Assembly: GCF_009913435.1 (NCBI RefSeq)
Contig: NZ_CP047895.1
Span: forward strand, 2,178,501 to 2,242,500
Length of the DNA stretch: 64,000 nt
Direction: 5' to 3'
Origin: Sphingomonas changnyeongensis
GTDB taxonomy: Bacteria > Pseudomonadota > Alphaproteobacteria > Sphingomonadales > Sphingomonadaceae
The notes under the pieces were generated by a model that was given only the letters and a program-made list of their open reading frames with translations, did not search any database and was not told the DNA's origin. A program made the translations under genes and the position numbers. Shown one piece after another: positions 21,913-30,804 of the stretch. The stretch's first letter is position 1. Every line of letters begins with the position of its first letter.

Positions 21913-23421
21913 ATGCCCGCGACCCTTGTCGACACGATCGCATCGACCCTGGCCCCGAGCGACAACCCCTATACGCAAGGGGCGTGGCGCCCGACCTATA
22001 ACGAATGGGACGCCGTGTTCGCCAATGGCGATGCCGAAGTCATCGGCCGCATCCCCGACGATATCGACGGCGTCTATGTGCGCACCGGGGAAAACCAGAT
22101 CCACGAGCCGATCGGCCGCTATCACCCGTTCGATGGCGACGGCTTCATCCATTCGATCTCGTTCAAGGGCGGCCGGGCGAGCTATCGCAGCCGTTTCGTG
22201 CGCACCAAGGGTTTCGAGGCCGAACGCGAGGCCGGGCGGTCGCTCTGGGCCGGGCTGATGGAACCGCCGCACCGCTCCACCCGGCCCGGCTGGGGGGCGC
22301 AGGAATGGCTGAAGGATTCCTCGTCGACCGACGTGGTCGTCCATGCCGGGCGGATCCTGTCGACCTTCTACCAGTGCGGCGAGGGCTATCGTCTCGACCC
22401 CTTCACGATGGAACAATATGGCACCGAGGCGTGGGTGCCGGTCGACGGCATTTCGGCGCATTGCAAGACCGACGAGGCGACGGGCGAGCTGCTGTTTTTC
22501 AACTACTCCAAGCACGCGCCCTATATGCATTACGGCGTCGTCGGCGCGGACAACCGCCTGAAACATTATGTGCCGGTGCCGCTGCCCGGGCCGCGCCTGC
22601 CGCACGACATGGCGTTTACCGCCAATTATTCGATCCTCAACGACATGCCACTGTTCTGGGATCCAGATCTGCTGAAGCGCGGGCTGCATGTCGTGCAGTT
22701 CCATCCCGACATGCCGACACGGTTCGCGATCATCCCGCGCTATGGCCGGACCGAGGACATCAGATGGTTCGAGGCCACGCCCACCTATACGCTCCACTGG
22801 CTGAACGCCTATGAGGAGGGCGACGAGATCATCCTCGACGGCTATTTCCAGGAAGAGCCGATGCCGCGCTCCTATCCCGGCGCGCCCGAGGGGCTGGAAC
22901 GGATGATGGCCTATCTCGACCAGCATCTGCTGAAGCCCAAGCTCCACCGCTGGCGGTTCAACCTGAAGACCGGGCGGACGCATGAGGAGCGGCTCGATGA
23001 CCGCATCCTCGAGTTCGGCATGTTCAACCAGAAATATGCCGGGCGGAAATATCGTTACGCCTACAGCGCGATCCCCGAACCGGGCTGGTTCCTGTTCCGC
23101 GGGCTGGTCAAGCATGATCTGGAGACGGGGGCGAGCCAGAGCTATGAGTTCGGCCCCGGCCGCTTTGCCAGCGAAAGCCCGTTTGCACCGCGCATCGGCG
23201 CGACCGCAGAGGATGATGGCTATCTGGTGTCGTTCGTCGCCGATCTGAACAGCGACACGTCCGAATGCGTGCTGATCGACGCGCGCGACATCGCCGCCGG
23301 GCCGGTGTGCCGCATCCGCCTGCCCGAGCGCATCTGCGCTGGCACGCACAGCAGCTGGGCGAATGGCAGCGACATCGGCATGGGCGAAAACCCGATCCTC
23401 ACGGCGGGGGCGGGCCGATGA
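21913..23421 (+). CDS. Carotenoid/lignostilbene cleavage oxygenase family protein
   Basis: A 502-residue member of the RPE65/lignostilbene dioxygenase family, whose non-haem Fe(II) is held by four histidines. Candidates are visible in VDGISAHCKTD, GPRLPHDMAFT, LHWLNAYEEGDE and CAGTHSSW. GVYVRTGENQ and HPFDGDGFIHS match the family N-terminus. These enzymes split a C=C bond of carotenoids, stilbenoids or isoeugenol-type compounds into two carbonyls. The adjacent CoA ligase, thiolases and aldehyde dehydrogenase would handle such products. ATG 21913 follows AGGAGAG. The stop overlaps the ligase start. Confidence 0.92.
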   Translation: MPATLVDTIASTLAPSDNPYTQGAWRPTYNEWDAVFANGDAEVIGRIPDDIDGVYVRTGENQIHEPIGRYHPFDGDGFIHSISFKGGRASYRSRFVRTKGFEAEREAGRSLWAGLMEPPHRSTRPGWGAQEWLKDSSSTDVVVHAGRILSTFYQCGEGYRLDPFTMEQYGTEAWVPVDGISAHCKTDEATGELLFFNYSKHAPYMHYGVVGADNRLKHYVPVPLPGPRLPHDMAFTANYSILNDMPLFWDPDLLKRGLHVVQFHPDMPTRFAIIPRYGRTEDIRWFEATPTYTLHWLNAYEEGDEIILDGYFQEEPMPRSYPGAPEGLERMMAYLDQHLLKPKLHRWRFNLKTGRTHEERLDDRILEFGMFNQKYAGRKYRYAYSAIPEPGWFLFRGLVKHDLETGASQSYEFGPGRFASESPFAPRIGATAEDDGYLVSFVADLNSDTSECVLIDARDIAAGPVCRIRLPERICAGTHSSWANGSDIGMGENPILTAGAGR

Positions 23422-25115
23422 CCGTCGCCAGTGCCGAAAAACGCGCCGCCTGCCGCGCCGATGGCTGGTGGGGGGATGTGACGCTGGACGCGATGTTCCG
23501 CGCCAATGCCGGCGCCCATCCGGCGCGGACGGCGCTGGTCGATGCGCCCAACCGGGCCGATTTCGCCTTTGGCGCGCCGCGGCGGCTGACCTATTCCGAG
23601 ATGGCGGCAGAGGTGACGCGGCTGGCAGGGCTGCTGACCGCATCGGGGCTGGCGCGCGGCGACGTGCTGATGGTCCAGCTGCCCAATATCAGCGAGTTCG
23701 TGACGCTCTATTTCGCGGCCGCCACGATCGGCGTGATCGTCAGCCCGGTCGCGGTCCAGTATCGCTCGCACGAGCTGCGCACGATGATCGGCATCGTCCG
23801 CCCGCGCGGCTTTGTCTGCGCCACCCAGGTGCATCATGCCGATCATGTCGGCGTCGCGCGGCCGCTGCTGCCCGCCGACTGCCGGCTGATGACCTTCGGC
23901 CCGAACCCGCCTGCCGGGGCGATCGACCTGTCGGCGCCGGGTGATGCGGCGGCGCATCCCGTGCCGGCAGCGGGCGGCAGCGCGGATGACATCTTCACCA
24001 TCTGCTGGACATCGGGGACGACCGGCGTGCCCAAGGGTGTGCCGCGCAGCCACAATCACTGGGTGGCGATCGCCGCTGCCTGTTACGAGGCCGCGCGGCT
24101 GGAGGATGGGGCGGTGCTTCTGAACCCCTTCCCGCTCATCAACATGGCGTCGATCGGCGGGATCACCATGTGCTGGCTGAAAACGGTCGGCACCATGGTG
24201 CTGCACCATCCCTTCGACCCGCAAATCTATCTGCGCCAGATTGCCGAGGAGCGCCCCTCCTTCACCATCGCGCCGCCCGCGGTGCTCAACATGCTGCTCC
24301 AGAACGAGGCGCTGCTGGCGCGGGTCGATCTGTCGAGCGTCAGGGTGATCGGATCGGGCTCCGCCCCGCTTGCCCCGGCGATGGTGCGCGGCTTTCAGGA
24401 GCGGCTGGGGATCGAGGTGGTCAACATCTTCGGATCGAACGAAGGCGTATCGCTGATCACCAGCGCCGCCGACGAACCCGATCCCGATGCGCGGGCATCG
24501 ATCTTTCCGCGCCGGTCGCTGTTCGCCCGGCCGCATGGCGCGGGGCGCGGCCCCAATATCGAAACCCGGCTGGTGCCGCCGGGCGGCGGCGCGCCCATCG
24601 AGGAAGAAGGCGTGGCCGGCGAGCTTGAGATCCGCGGACCGACGGTGTTCGAAGGCTATTGGGACGCGCCCGACCAGACCGCCCAGGCCTTCACCGCCGA
24701 TGGCTGGTTCCGCACCGGCGACCTGTTCGAGATTGCGGGCGGCGGCCGGCATTACCGCTTCGTCGGCCGGTCAAAGGACCTGATCATCCGCGGCGGGGTG
24801 AACATCGCACCCGAAGAGATCGACCAGCTGCTGGGCGGCCACCCGCTGATCGCGGAGGCCTGCGCCTTTTCGCTCCCCTGCCCGGTGATGGGTGAGCGCA
24901 TCGGCCTTGCCTATGTGCCGCGTGGCGAGGCCGATCTGACGCTGGATGAGGTGACCGATTTCCTGCGCGGCAAGGACATGGCGGTGTTCAAGCTGCCGGA
25001 GCGGCTGTTCCGCCTGCCCGCCTTGCCCCGCAACGTCACCAACAAGGTGATGCGCAGCGAAGCCCGCGCCCAGGCGCTCGCCACGCTGGCAGGTGCGGCG
25101 GAGACGGCGGCATGA
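23418..25115 (+). CDS. AMP-dependent acyl-CoA synthetase/ligase
   Basis: A 565-residue adenylate-forming enzyme with the P-loop TSGTTGVPKGVPRS, the A5 region IFGSNEGVS, GWFRTGDLFEI, the hinge GRSKDLIIRGG and a C-terminal catalytic lysine region NVTNKVMR. It should activate a carboxylic acid to its CoA thioester through an acyl-AMP. The ATG overlaps the carotenoid oxygenase stop (ATGA) and the end overlaps the first thiolase, so it is coupled on both sides. The acid is unknown; an aromatic or branched acid from the oxygenase/aldehyde dehydrogenase steps fits the context. Confidence 0.92.
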   Translation: MTVASAEKRAACRADGWWGDVTLDAMFRANAGAHPARTALVDAPNRADFAFGAPRRLTYSEMAAEVTRLAGLLTASGLARGDVLMVQLPNISEFVTLYFAAATIGVIVSPVAVQYRSHELRTMIGIVRPRGFVCATQVHHADHVGVARPLLPADCRLMTFGPNPPAGAIDLSAPGDAAAHPVPAAGGSADDIFTICWTSGTTGVPKGVPRSHNHWVAIAAACYEAARLEDGAVLLNPFPLINMASIGGITMCWLKTVGTMVLHHPFDPQIYLRQIAEERPSFTIAPPAVLNMLLQNEALLARVDLSSVRVIGSGSAPLAPAMVRGFQERLGIEVVNIFGSNEGVSLITSAADEPDPDARASIFPRRSLFARPHGAGRGPNIETRLVPPGGGAPIEEEGVAGELEIRGPTVFEGYWDAPDQTAQAFTADGWFRTGDLFEIAGGGRHYRFVGRSKDLIIRGGVNIAPEEIDQLLGGHPLIAEACAFSLPCPVMGERIGLAYVPRGEADLTLDEVTDFLRGKDMAVFKLPERLFRLPALPRNVTNKVMRSEARAQALATLAGAAETAA

Positions 25116-26341
25116 GCCGCGAGGTGTTCATCCTTGGCGGCGCGCAGACCGATTTCGCGCGCAACGTCACTCGCGAGGGCGGCGGCTTGTTCGAACTGAT
25201 CCGCGACGCGAGCGAAGCGGCCTTCGCCGCAACCGGCATCGCGCCCGAACAGGTCGAGACCGTGCATATCGGCAATTTCGTCGGCGAATTGTTCGCCGGC
25301 CAGGGGCAGCTGGGCGGGTTCATGGGCCATGTCCACCCCGCGCTGGCGGGCGTCCCCGCCGCCCGGCACGAGGCTGCCTGCGCGTCGGGCAGCATCGCCG
25401 CGCTCGCCGCCTCGGCGGAGATCGAGGCCGGGCGCTACGGCCTCGCGCTGGTCGTCGGGGTGGAACTGATGCGCAATGTGCCGGGCCGGCGCGCCGCCGA
25501 ATATCTGGGGGCCGCCGCCTGGGCCGGGCAGGAGGCGCAGGACGCCACCTATGTCTGGCCGCACATCTTTTCCGGCGTGGCCGACGAATATGACCGCCGT
25601 TACGGGCTCGATCGGGCGCATCTGCGCGCGATCTCGGCCAATGCCTTTGCCAATGCCCGGCGCAATCCGCTGGCGCAGACGCGCGGCTGGACGGTGACGC
25701 CCGACCATCTGGGCGATGACGACATGCTCAACCCGGTGATCGAGGGGCGGCTGCGCAAATCGGATTGCGGCCAGGTGACCGACGGCGCGGCGGCGATCTT
25801 CCTCGCCTCGGCCGAGGTCGCGCGCGCTTATGCCGAGCGCACCGGCCAGCGGCTGGACACGATCCCGCGCATCACCGGCTGGGGCCACAGCACCGCGCCC
25901 CTGTCCTTTACCCGCAAGCTGGCCGACAGCCGCGACGCCCCGTTCGTCTTCCCCTTTGTCCGCCGCGCGATGATGGATGCGCTTGGCCGGGCCGGGCTGG
26001 CCGACATCCATCAGGTCGACGGGCTGGAGGTGCATGACTGTTTTTCGATCACCCAATATATGGCGATCGATCATTTCGGCCTGACCCCGCCGGGGCAAAG
26101 CTGGCGCGCGGTGGAAGACGGGACGATCGCGCTTGGCGGCCGGCTGCCGGTCAATCCGTCGGGCGGACTGATCGGGCTGGGCCACCCGGTCGGCGCGACC
26201 GGGGTCAGGATGCTGCTCGACGCCGCACGACAGGTCAGCGGCCGGGCGGGCGACTGCCAGGTCGAGGGCGCACGGCGCTTTGCGACCTTCAATGTCGGCG
26301 GCAGCGCGACGACATCGGTCTGTTTCGTGGTCGGCGTCTGA
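25112..26341 (+). CDS. SCP2-type thiolase / acetyl-CoA acetyltransferase
   Basis: A 409-residue thiolase-fold protein. The acylated cysteine lies in HEAACASGSIA, a second motif is GLEVHDCFSITQYM, and the C-terminal histidine is in GGLIGLGHPVGATG. The closing GGSATTS stretch fits the SCP-x/archaeal-type thiolase branch rather than the classical FadA type. It would thiolytically cleave, or condense, a 3-oxoacyl-CoA. Overlaps the ligase by 4 bp and is separated from the second thiolase by 4 bp. Confidence 0.88.
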   Translation: MSREVFILGGAQTDFARNVTREGGGLFELIRDASEAAFAATGIAPEQVETVHIGNFVGELFAGQGQLGGFMGHVHPALAGVPAARHEAACASGSIAALAASAEIEAGRYGLALVVGVELMRNVPGRRAAEYLGAAAWAGQEAQDATYVWPHIFSGVADEYDRRYGLDRAHLRAISANAFANARRNPLAQTRGWTVTPDHLGDDDMLNPVIEGRLRKSDCGQVTDGAAAIFLASAEVARAYAERTGQRLDTIPRITGWGHSTAPLSFTRKLADSRDAPFVFPFVRRAMMDALGRAGLADIHQVDGLEVHDCFSITQYMAIDHFGLTPPGQSWRAVEDGTIALGGRLPVNPSGGLIGLGHPVGATGVRMLLDAARQVSGRAGDCQVEGARRFATFNVGGSATTSVCFVVGV

Positions 26342-26345
26342 CGTC

Positions 26346-27524
26346 ATGACGCCGGTTTATCTGCACGATGCGGTGCGCACGCCGCGCGGCAAGGCGCGCG
26401 CCGATGGCGGTCTGGCCGCGCTCCGGCCCGGACAGTTGGTCGCCGGTCAGGTTGCAGCGCTCGAACGGCGCGGGTCGGGGGATGCACGCGCGGCGGATGC
26501 GCTGATCCTCGGCTGTGTCGGCCAGACGGGCGCGCAGGGCGGGCATATCGCCCTGGTTGCGCGGCTGGAGGCGGGGCTGCCCGACACCATGCCCGCGCTC
26601 AGCATCAACAATTACTGCACCTCGGGGCTGACCGCGATCGGCATGGCTGCGGCGCAGATCGCCGCCGGACAGGCGGGCCATGTGCTGGCCGGCGGGGTCG
26701 AGATGATGAGCCGGGTGCCGTTCATGGGCGACCGCGCGGACTATTACACCGATGCCGCCCTGCCCGCCGACCGGCGCTACATCCCCGTCGTGCTGGCCGC
26801 CGACCGGCTGGCGGACGCGCTGGGCATCGGCCGGGACGAGCTGGATGCGGTCGCGCTGATGTCGCAGCAGCGGGCGGCGGCGGCGGAGCATGATCCCCGG
26901 CTCAACGCCTCGCGCGTGGCGACCGCGGGTCTCGCGCGGGAAGAGTGCATCCGGCCTGCGACCACGGCCGAGGCGCTGGCCGCCCTGCCCCCGGCGTTCG
27001 GCGCGCTGCAGGATGACTATGCCGAGGCGCTGGAGGGCCGGCGTTTCGCACCCCGCCACACGCTGGGTCATGCGCCGCCGGTGTGCGACGGCGCGGCGCT
27101 CGCGCTGCTGAGCGGCGATGGCGGCGGGCGGCCACGGGCGCGCATCCTTGCCTATGCCGAAGGCGCGGCCAGCCCGGCGGCCGGGCTGACCGGCGGGCTG
27201 GACGCGATGGCCCGCGCGCTCAGCCGCGCGGGGCTTGATCTGCGCGACATCGAGCGGATCGAGTTCATGGAAGCCTTTGCCGTCACCGCCGCCCTGTTCC
27301 TGCGCGACCGCCGGGTCGATCCGGGCCGGGTCAATGTCGGCGGCGGGCATATCGCCAAGGGCCATCCGCTGGGCGCAAGCGGGGCCATCCTGCTCTCCAG
27401 CCTGCTCGACAGCCTCGATCATGGCGGGGCCAGCCTAGGCATGGTCGTGACCAGCGGCGCATCGGGCGTCGGTGCCGCGATGATCGTCCAACGCCTGAAC
27501 CCCGGACCGGACAGTGATGACTGA
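26346..27524 (+). CDS. Thiolase family protein lacking the C-terminal active cysteine
   Basis: A 392-residue thiolase. The nucleophile is present in NNYCTSGLTAIG and the histidine in GGGHIAKGHPLGASGA. However, the third catalytic motif, normally C-x-G-G-x-G, reads TSGASGVGAAM, so the general acid/base cysteine is replaced by serine; the usual NEAFA reads MEAFA. FadA-type thiolases need that Cys for Claisen chemistry, so this protein may be altered in activity or a partner of the preceding thiolase. ATG 26346 follows the first thiolase stop by 4 bp; the end overlaps the PaaN-like gene. Confidence 0.85.
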   Translation: MTPVYLHDAVRTPRGKARADGGLAALRPGQLVAGQVAALERRGSGDARAADALILGCVGQTGAQGGHIALVARLEAGLPDTMPALSINNYCTSGLTAIGMAAAQIAAGQAGHVLAGGVEMMSRVPFMGDRADYYTDAALPADRRYIPVVLAADRLADALGIGRDELDAVALMSQQRAAAAEHDPRLNASRVATAGLAREECIRPATTAEALAALPPAFGALQDDYAEALEGRRFAPRHTLGHAPPVCDGAALALLSGDGGGRPRARILAYAEGAASPAAGLTGGLDAMARALSRAGLDLRDIERIEFMEAFAVTAALFLRDRRVDPGRVNVGGGHIAKGHPLGASGAILLSSLLDSLDHGGASLGMVVTSGASGVGAAMIVQRLNPGPDSDD

Positions 27525-29235
27525 AACACCCGCCATGCTCGCCGCGCGCCATGCGCCGCTGATCGCCGATGCCATTGCCGCGGTCGAAACCCGCCGCCAC
27601 TGGAGCCCGTTCCGCGACTCGCCGAGCGCGCGGTTCCATGCCCCGGGCGCGCCGGAAGCCGGGCGGGCGGCGTTCAATGCCCGGCTCGACCGGCGCTTCG
27701 CCCTCGATCAGCCCGGCATCACCGGCTGGATCGGCGAGGAGGTGTCGCCCTATACGCGCCGCCCGCTCGGCATCAGCTATCCGCAATCGGATCCGGCGGC
27801 GCTGATCGCGGCGGCCGCAGCGGCGCTGCCCGGCTGGGCCGCCACGCCGCCCGAACAGCGCATTGCCCTGTGCGCCGAAATGGCGCTGCGGCTCTATGCG
27901 GTGAACTTTGAAATGGCCCATGCAGTGATGCAGGTCACCGGGCAAAGCTTCACCCAGGCGTTCAGCGGCAGCGGCCCCAATGCACTCGACCGGGGGATCG
28001 AGGCGCTCGCCTATGCCGCCAAGGCGATGCGCGACGTGACGCCCGAAGCGCGGTGGCAGCGCCAGTTCGGCGCCGAAGATGTCGTGCTGGCCAAGCAATA
28101 CCGGCTGGTCCCGCGCGGCATCGCCCTGGTCATCTGCTGCGCCTCCTTCCCGACCTGGAACGCCTATCCGGCAATGTTCGCCAGCCTGGCCACCGGCAAC
28201 CCGGTGATCGTGAAACCGCATCCCATCGCCGTGCTGCCGATGGCGATCGCGGTCGCCGCGTGCCGGCGGACGCTGGCCGATTATGGCTTTGACCCGGATC
28301 TGGTCACGCTTGCCGTCGACACACGGGCGGAACCGGTCGCGCGGCGCTTCATCGACGATCCGGCGGTGGCGATCATCGATTTTACCGGCAGCCCGGCCTT
28401 TGGCGGCGAACTGGAACGCAGCGTGACCGGCAAGCTGCTGTTCACCGAAACCGCCGGGCTGAATGCGGTGGTGCTGGCCGGGGCCGAGGATCCGGCGGCG
28501 GTCGCCCGCGCCGTCGCGCGCGCGGCCTGCCTTTATTCAGCGCAGATGTGCACCAGCCCGCAGAACATCTACATCCCTGCAGGCGGCATCCAGACCCCGG
28601 CCGGACCGATGCGCTTCGACGATGTCGCCGCCGCGATCATCGCCGCGATCGACGAGATTGCCGATGCGCCGGCCAGCGCCGCCGGGATCATGGGCGCGGT
28701 GCAGGCCGAGGCGAGCTGCGACATCGTCCGCGCGCTGGAGGCACGGGCCGGGCAGATGCCCGGCGCACGGGTGCTGAGGCGCCCCCGCCCCTATGCCCAT
28801 CCCGATTATCCCGAGGCGCGGACCATGACCCCGCTGGTCGTCGCCGTTCCCGCCGGGGCAGAGGCGCTGTACGGGGCCGAACATTTCGGGCCGGTGCTGT
28901 TCCTGATCGCCGCCGACGATGCCGAGGCCGCTATTGACGAGGCGACCACGCTCGGCCGCCGGCACGGGGCGATCTCCTCCTATCTCTATGCGACCGATCC
29001 GGCGCTGATCGACCGGGCGGCGGACGCCTTTGCCGGCGCAGGAATGAACCTGTCGATTAACCTGACCGGCGCGATGTGGGCGAACTTTGCCGCCGCCTAT
29101 AGCGATTATCACGTCACCGGGCTCAATCCGGCGGGCAATGCCTGTCTTGCCGATCTCGCCTTTGTCGCCGGGCGGTTCCGCATCGTGCAGAACCGCCGGC
29201 CCGCTTTGCCACAGGACCACGCCCATGCCGCATGA
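27517..29235 (+). CDS. PaaN-like aldehyde dehydrogenase
   Basis: A 572-residue member of the aldehyde dehydrogenase superfamily most like phenylacetic acid degradation protein PaaN. The catalytic cysteine is in LYSAQMCTSPQNIY, the glutamate in LLFTETAGLN, and the cofactor-binding stretch in PVIVKPHPIAVLP. The N-terminal 100 residues (RRHWSPFRDSPSA) match the PaaN extension. It would oxidise an aldehyde to an acid or CoA ester; no other paa genes are present, so the phenylacetate role is doubtful. ATG 27517, or GTG 27514, both within the end of the preceding thiolase gene. Confidence 0.85.
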   Translation: MTETPAMLAARHAPLIADAIAAVETRRHWSPFRDSPSARFHAPGAPEAGRAAFNARLDRRFALDQPGITGWIGEEVSPYTRRPLGISYPQSDPAALIAAAAAALPGWAATPPEQRIALCAEMALRLYAVNFEMAHAVMQVTGQSFTQAFSGSGPNALDRGIEALAYAAKAMRDVTPEARWQRQFGAEDVVLAKQYRLVPRGIALVICCASFPTWNAYPAMFASLATGNPVIVKPHPIAVLPMAIAVAACRRTLADYGFDPDLVTLAVDTRAEPVARRFIDDPAVAIIDFTGSPAFGGELERSVTGKLLFTETAGLNAVVLAGAEDPAAVARAVARAACLYSAQMCTSPQNIYIPAGGIQTPAGPMRFDDVAAAIIAAIDEIADAPASAAGIMGAVQAEASCDIVRALEARAGQMPGARVLRRPRPYAHPDYPEARTMTPLVVAVPAGAEALYGAEHFGPVLFLIAADDAEAAIDEATTLGRRHGAISSYLYATDPALIDRAADAFAGAGMNLSINLTGAMWANFAAAYSDYHVTGLNPAGNACLADLAFVAGRFRIVQNRRPALPQDHAHAA

Positions 29236-29656
29236 TCCCGCCGCTTTCCTGGGCGCATGGCGCCTGGTTGCCTGGCGCATCGACTATCCGGACGGCGGGG
29301 CGACCCATCCGTTCGGGCCGGACGCGCATGGCTATATCGTCTACGCCCCCGGCGTCATGACGGCCAGCATCGCACGCGCCGGCCGGCCGGTGTTCGGCCT
29401 GGCCAATGCGCGGGCCGCCGATCCGGCGGCCAAGGCCGGGGCGTTTGACGGCTATTTCCATTATGCCGGGCCATGGTCGGTCGATGGCGATCATGTCGTC
29501 CATCATGTGACGATGGCGCTCAACCCCGACATGGCCGGAACCGACCAGCGCCGGCTGGCGCGGTTCGACGGCCACAGCGGGCTGGTCCTGTCCGCCCCCG
29601 AGGCGATGCGTGACGGCCGCATCCGCGACCATGTCCTGGCGTGGCAGCGCGTGTGA
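29225..29656 (+). CDS. Lipocalin-like domain protein
   Basis: A 143-residue protein whose opening FLGAWRLVAWRIDYPDG followed by DAHGYIVYAPGVMTASI matches the lipocalin-like (Lipocalin_5) family of small beta-barrels with few characterised members. No signal peptide is seen. It overlaps the PaaN-like gene by 11 bp and ends the operon that began at 20961. A binding or isomerase-like role in the pathway is possible but cannot be inferred from sequence. Convergent with nagA, 20 bp apart. Confidence 0.78.
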   Translation: MPHDPAAFLGAWRLVAWRIDYPDGGATHPFGPDAHGYIVYAPGVMTASIARAGRPVFGLANARAADPAAKAGAFDGYFHYAGPWSVDGDHVVHHVTMALNPDMAGTDQRRLARFDGHSGLVLSAPEAMRDGRIRDHVLAWQRV

Positions 29657-29676
29657 GGCTTGGCTCGTAACCGGTG

Positions 29677-30804
29677 TCAGGCCGCGCCGTCGATCCAGCT
29701 CTGCACGACCTCCAGCGCCGCAGTCAGGCGAACAAGGCTCGCCCGCATCCCCGGCGCGATCCGGCCATATTCGGCCTCCAGCCCCAGAAACCGGGCCGGC
29801 ACCGCCGAGGCCATGGCGAGCGCGGTCTCAAGCGGCAGGCCGATCAGCCCGACGGCGTTGCGGACCGCGCGGGCCATGTCGAGATCCGATCCGGCGAGCG
29901 TGCCCGCTTCATCCACGCACACCCCGTCCCGCACCTCGATCCTTTTGCCCTGCAGCATGAACGAACTGCCGCCGCCCACGGTCGGCATCGCATCGGTGAC
30001 GAGCATGAAGGCATCGGCCCCGCGCGCGGCGATGGCGATCCTGAGCGTCGCGGGATGGACATGGCGGCCATCGACAACGATCCCCGCAATGACGCCGGGG
30101 CTGTCGAGCACCGCCCCGACCATCCCCGGCTCGCGGTTGCCGAGCGGCGACATGGCGTTGAACAAATGGGTCGCGCCCGTCATGCCCGCCGCAACCGCGG
30201 CACGGGCTTCATCATAGCGCGCATCGCTGTGGCCGCCGGCAACCACCGCCCCGCGCGCGACCAGCGCCTGGATCAGCTCCGGCGTCGCCAGTTCGGGTGC
30301 AAGCGTGACGAGCGTGCGCCCGCCGCGCAGCAGGGTGACCAGATCGACGCTGGCATGGTCGATCTGGCGGATCTTGCTGGCCAGATGGATGCCGCGCCGG
30401 GCGACGTTCAGGAACGGCCCCTCGATATGGATGCCGAGCACGCCGGGCACCCCGTCCTCGATCGCCTGATCCACCGCTGCGATCGCGCGGGCGATGACCG
30501 GCGGATCATCGCTGATCAGCGTCGGCAGAAAGCCCGTCGTGCCGAACCGACGATGCGCGCCCCCGATGGCAGCGATGGTGGCGGCTGTCGGCGCGTCGTT
30601 GAACAGCACCCCGCCCCCGCCATTGACCTGGGTGTCGATAAAGCCGGGTGCCAGAATGTCGCCGGCCAGATCGACGGTCTCGGCATTCGCGCGCGCATCA
30701 GCGGGCAGCAGCGCGGCGATCCGCGCGCCGTCGACCAGCACCGACACGTCGGTGCGCAGCACCCCGTCGACCAGCACCCGGCCATTCACGAACAGCAGCG
30801 CCAT
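29677..30804 (-). CDS. nagA: N-acetylglucosamine-6-phosphate deacetylase
   Basis: A 375-residue amidohydrolase. The metal-site glutamate is in IHIEGPFLN, histidines in VVAGGHSDARYDE and GATHLFNAMSPLG, and the catalytic aspartate in FMLVTDAMPTVGG. It removes acetate from GlcNAc-6-P to give glucosamine-6-P. The start overlaps the nagB-II stop (TGATG). Last gene of the minus-strand GntR/nagQ-nagB-nagA operon. Confidence 0.95.
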   Translation of the reverse strand: MALLFVNGRVLVDGVLRTDVSVLVDGARIAALLPADARANAETVDLAGDILAPGFIDTQVNGGGGVLFNDAPTAATIAAIGGAHRRFGTTGFLPTLISDDPPVIARAIAAVDQAIEDGVPGVLGIHIEGPFLNVARRGIHLASKIRQIDHASVDLVTLLRGGRTLVTLAPELATPELIQALVARGAVVAGGHSDARYDEARAAVAAGMTGATHLFNAMSPLGNREPGMVGAVLDSPGVIAGIVVDGRHVHPATLRIAIAARGADAFMLVTDAMPTVGGGSSFMLQGKRIEVRDGVCVDEAGTLAGSDLDMARAVRNAVGLIGLPLETALAMASAVPARFLGLEAEYGRIAPGMRASLVRLTAALEVVQSWIDGAA

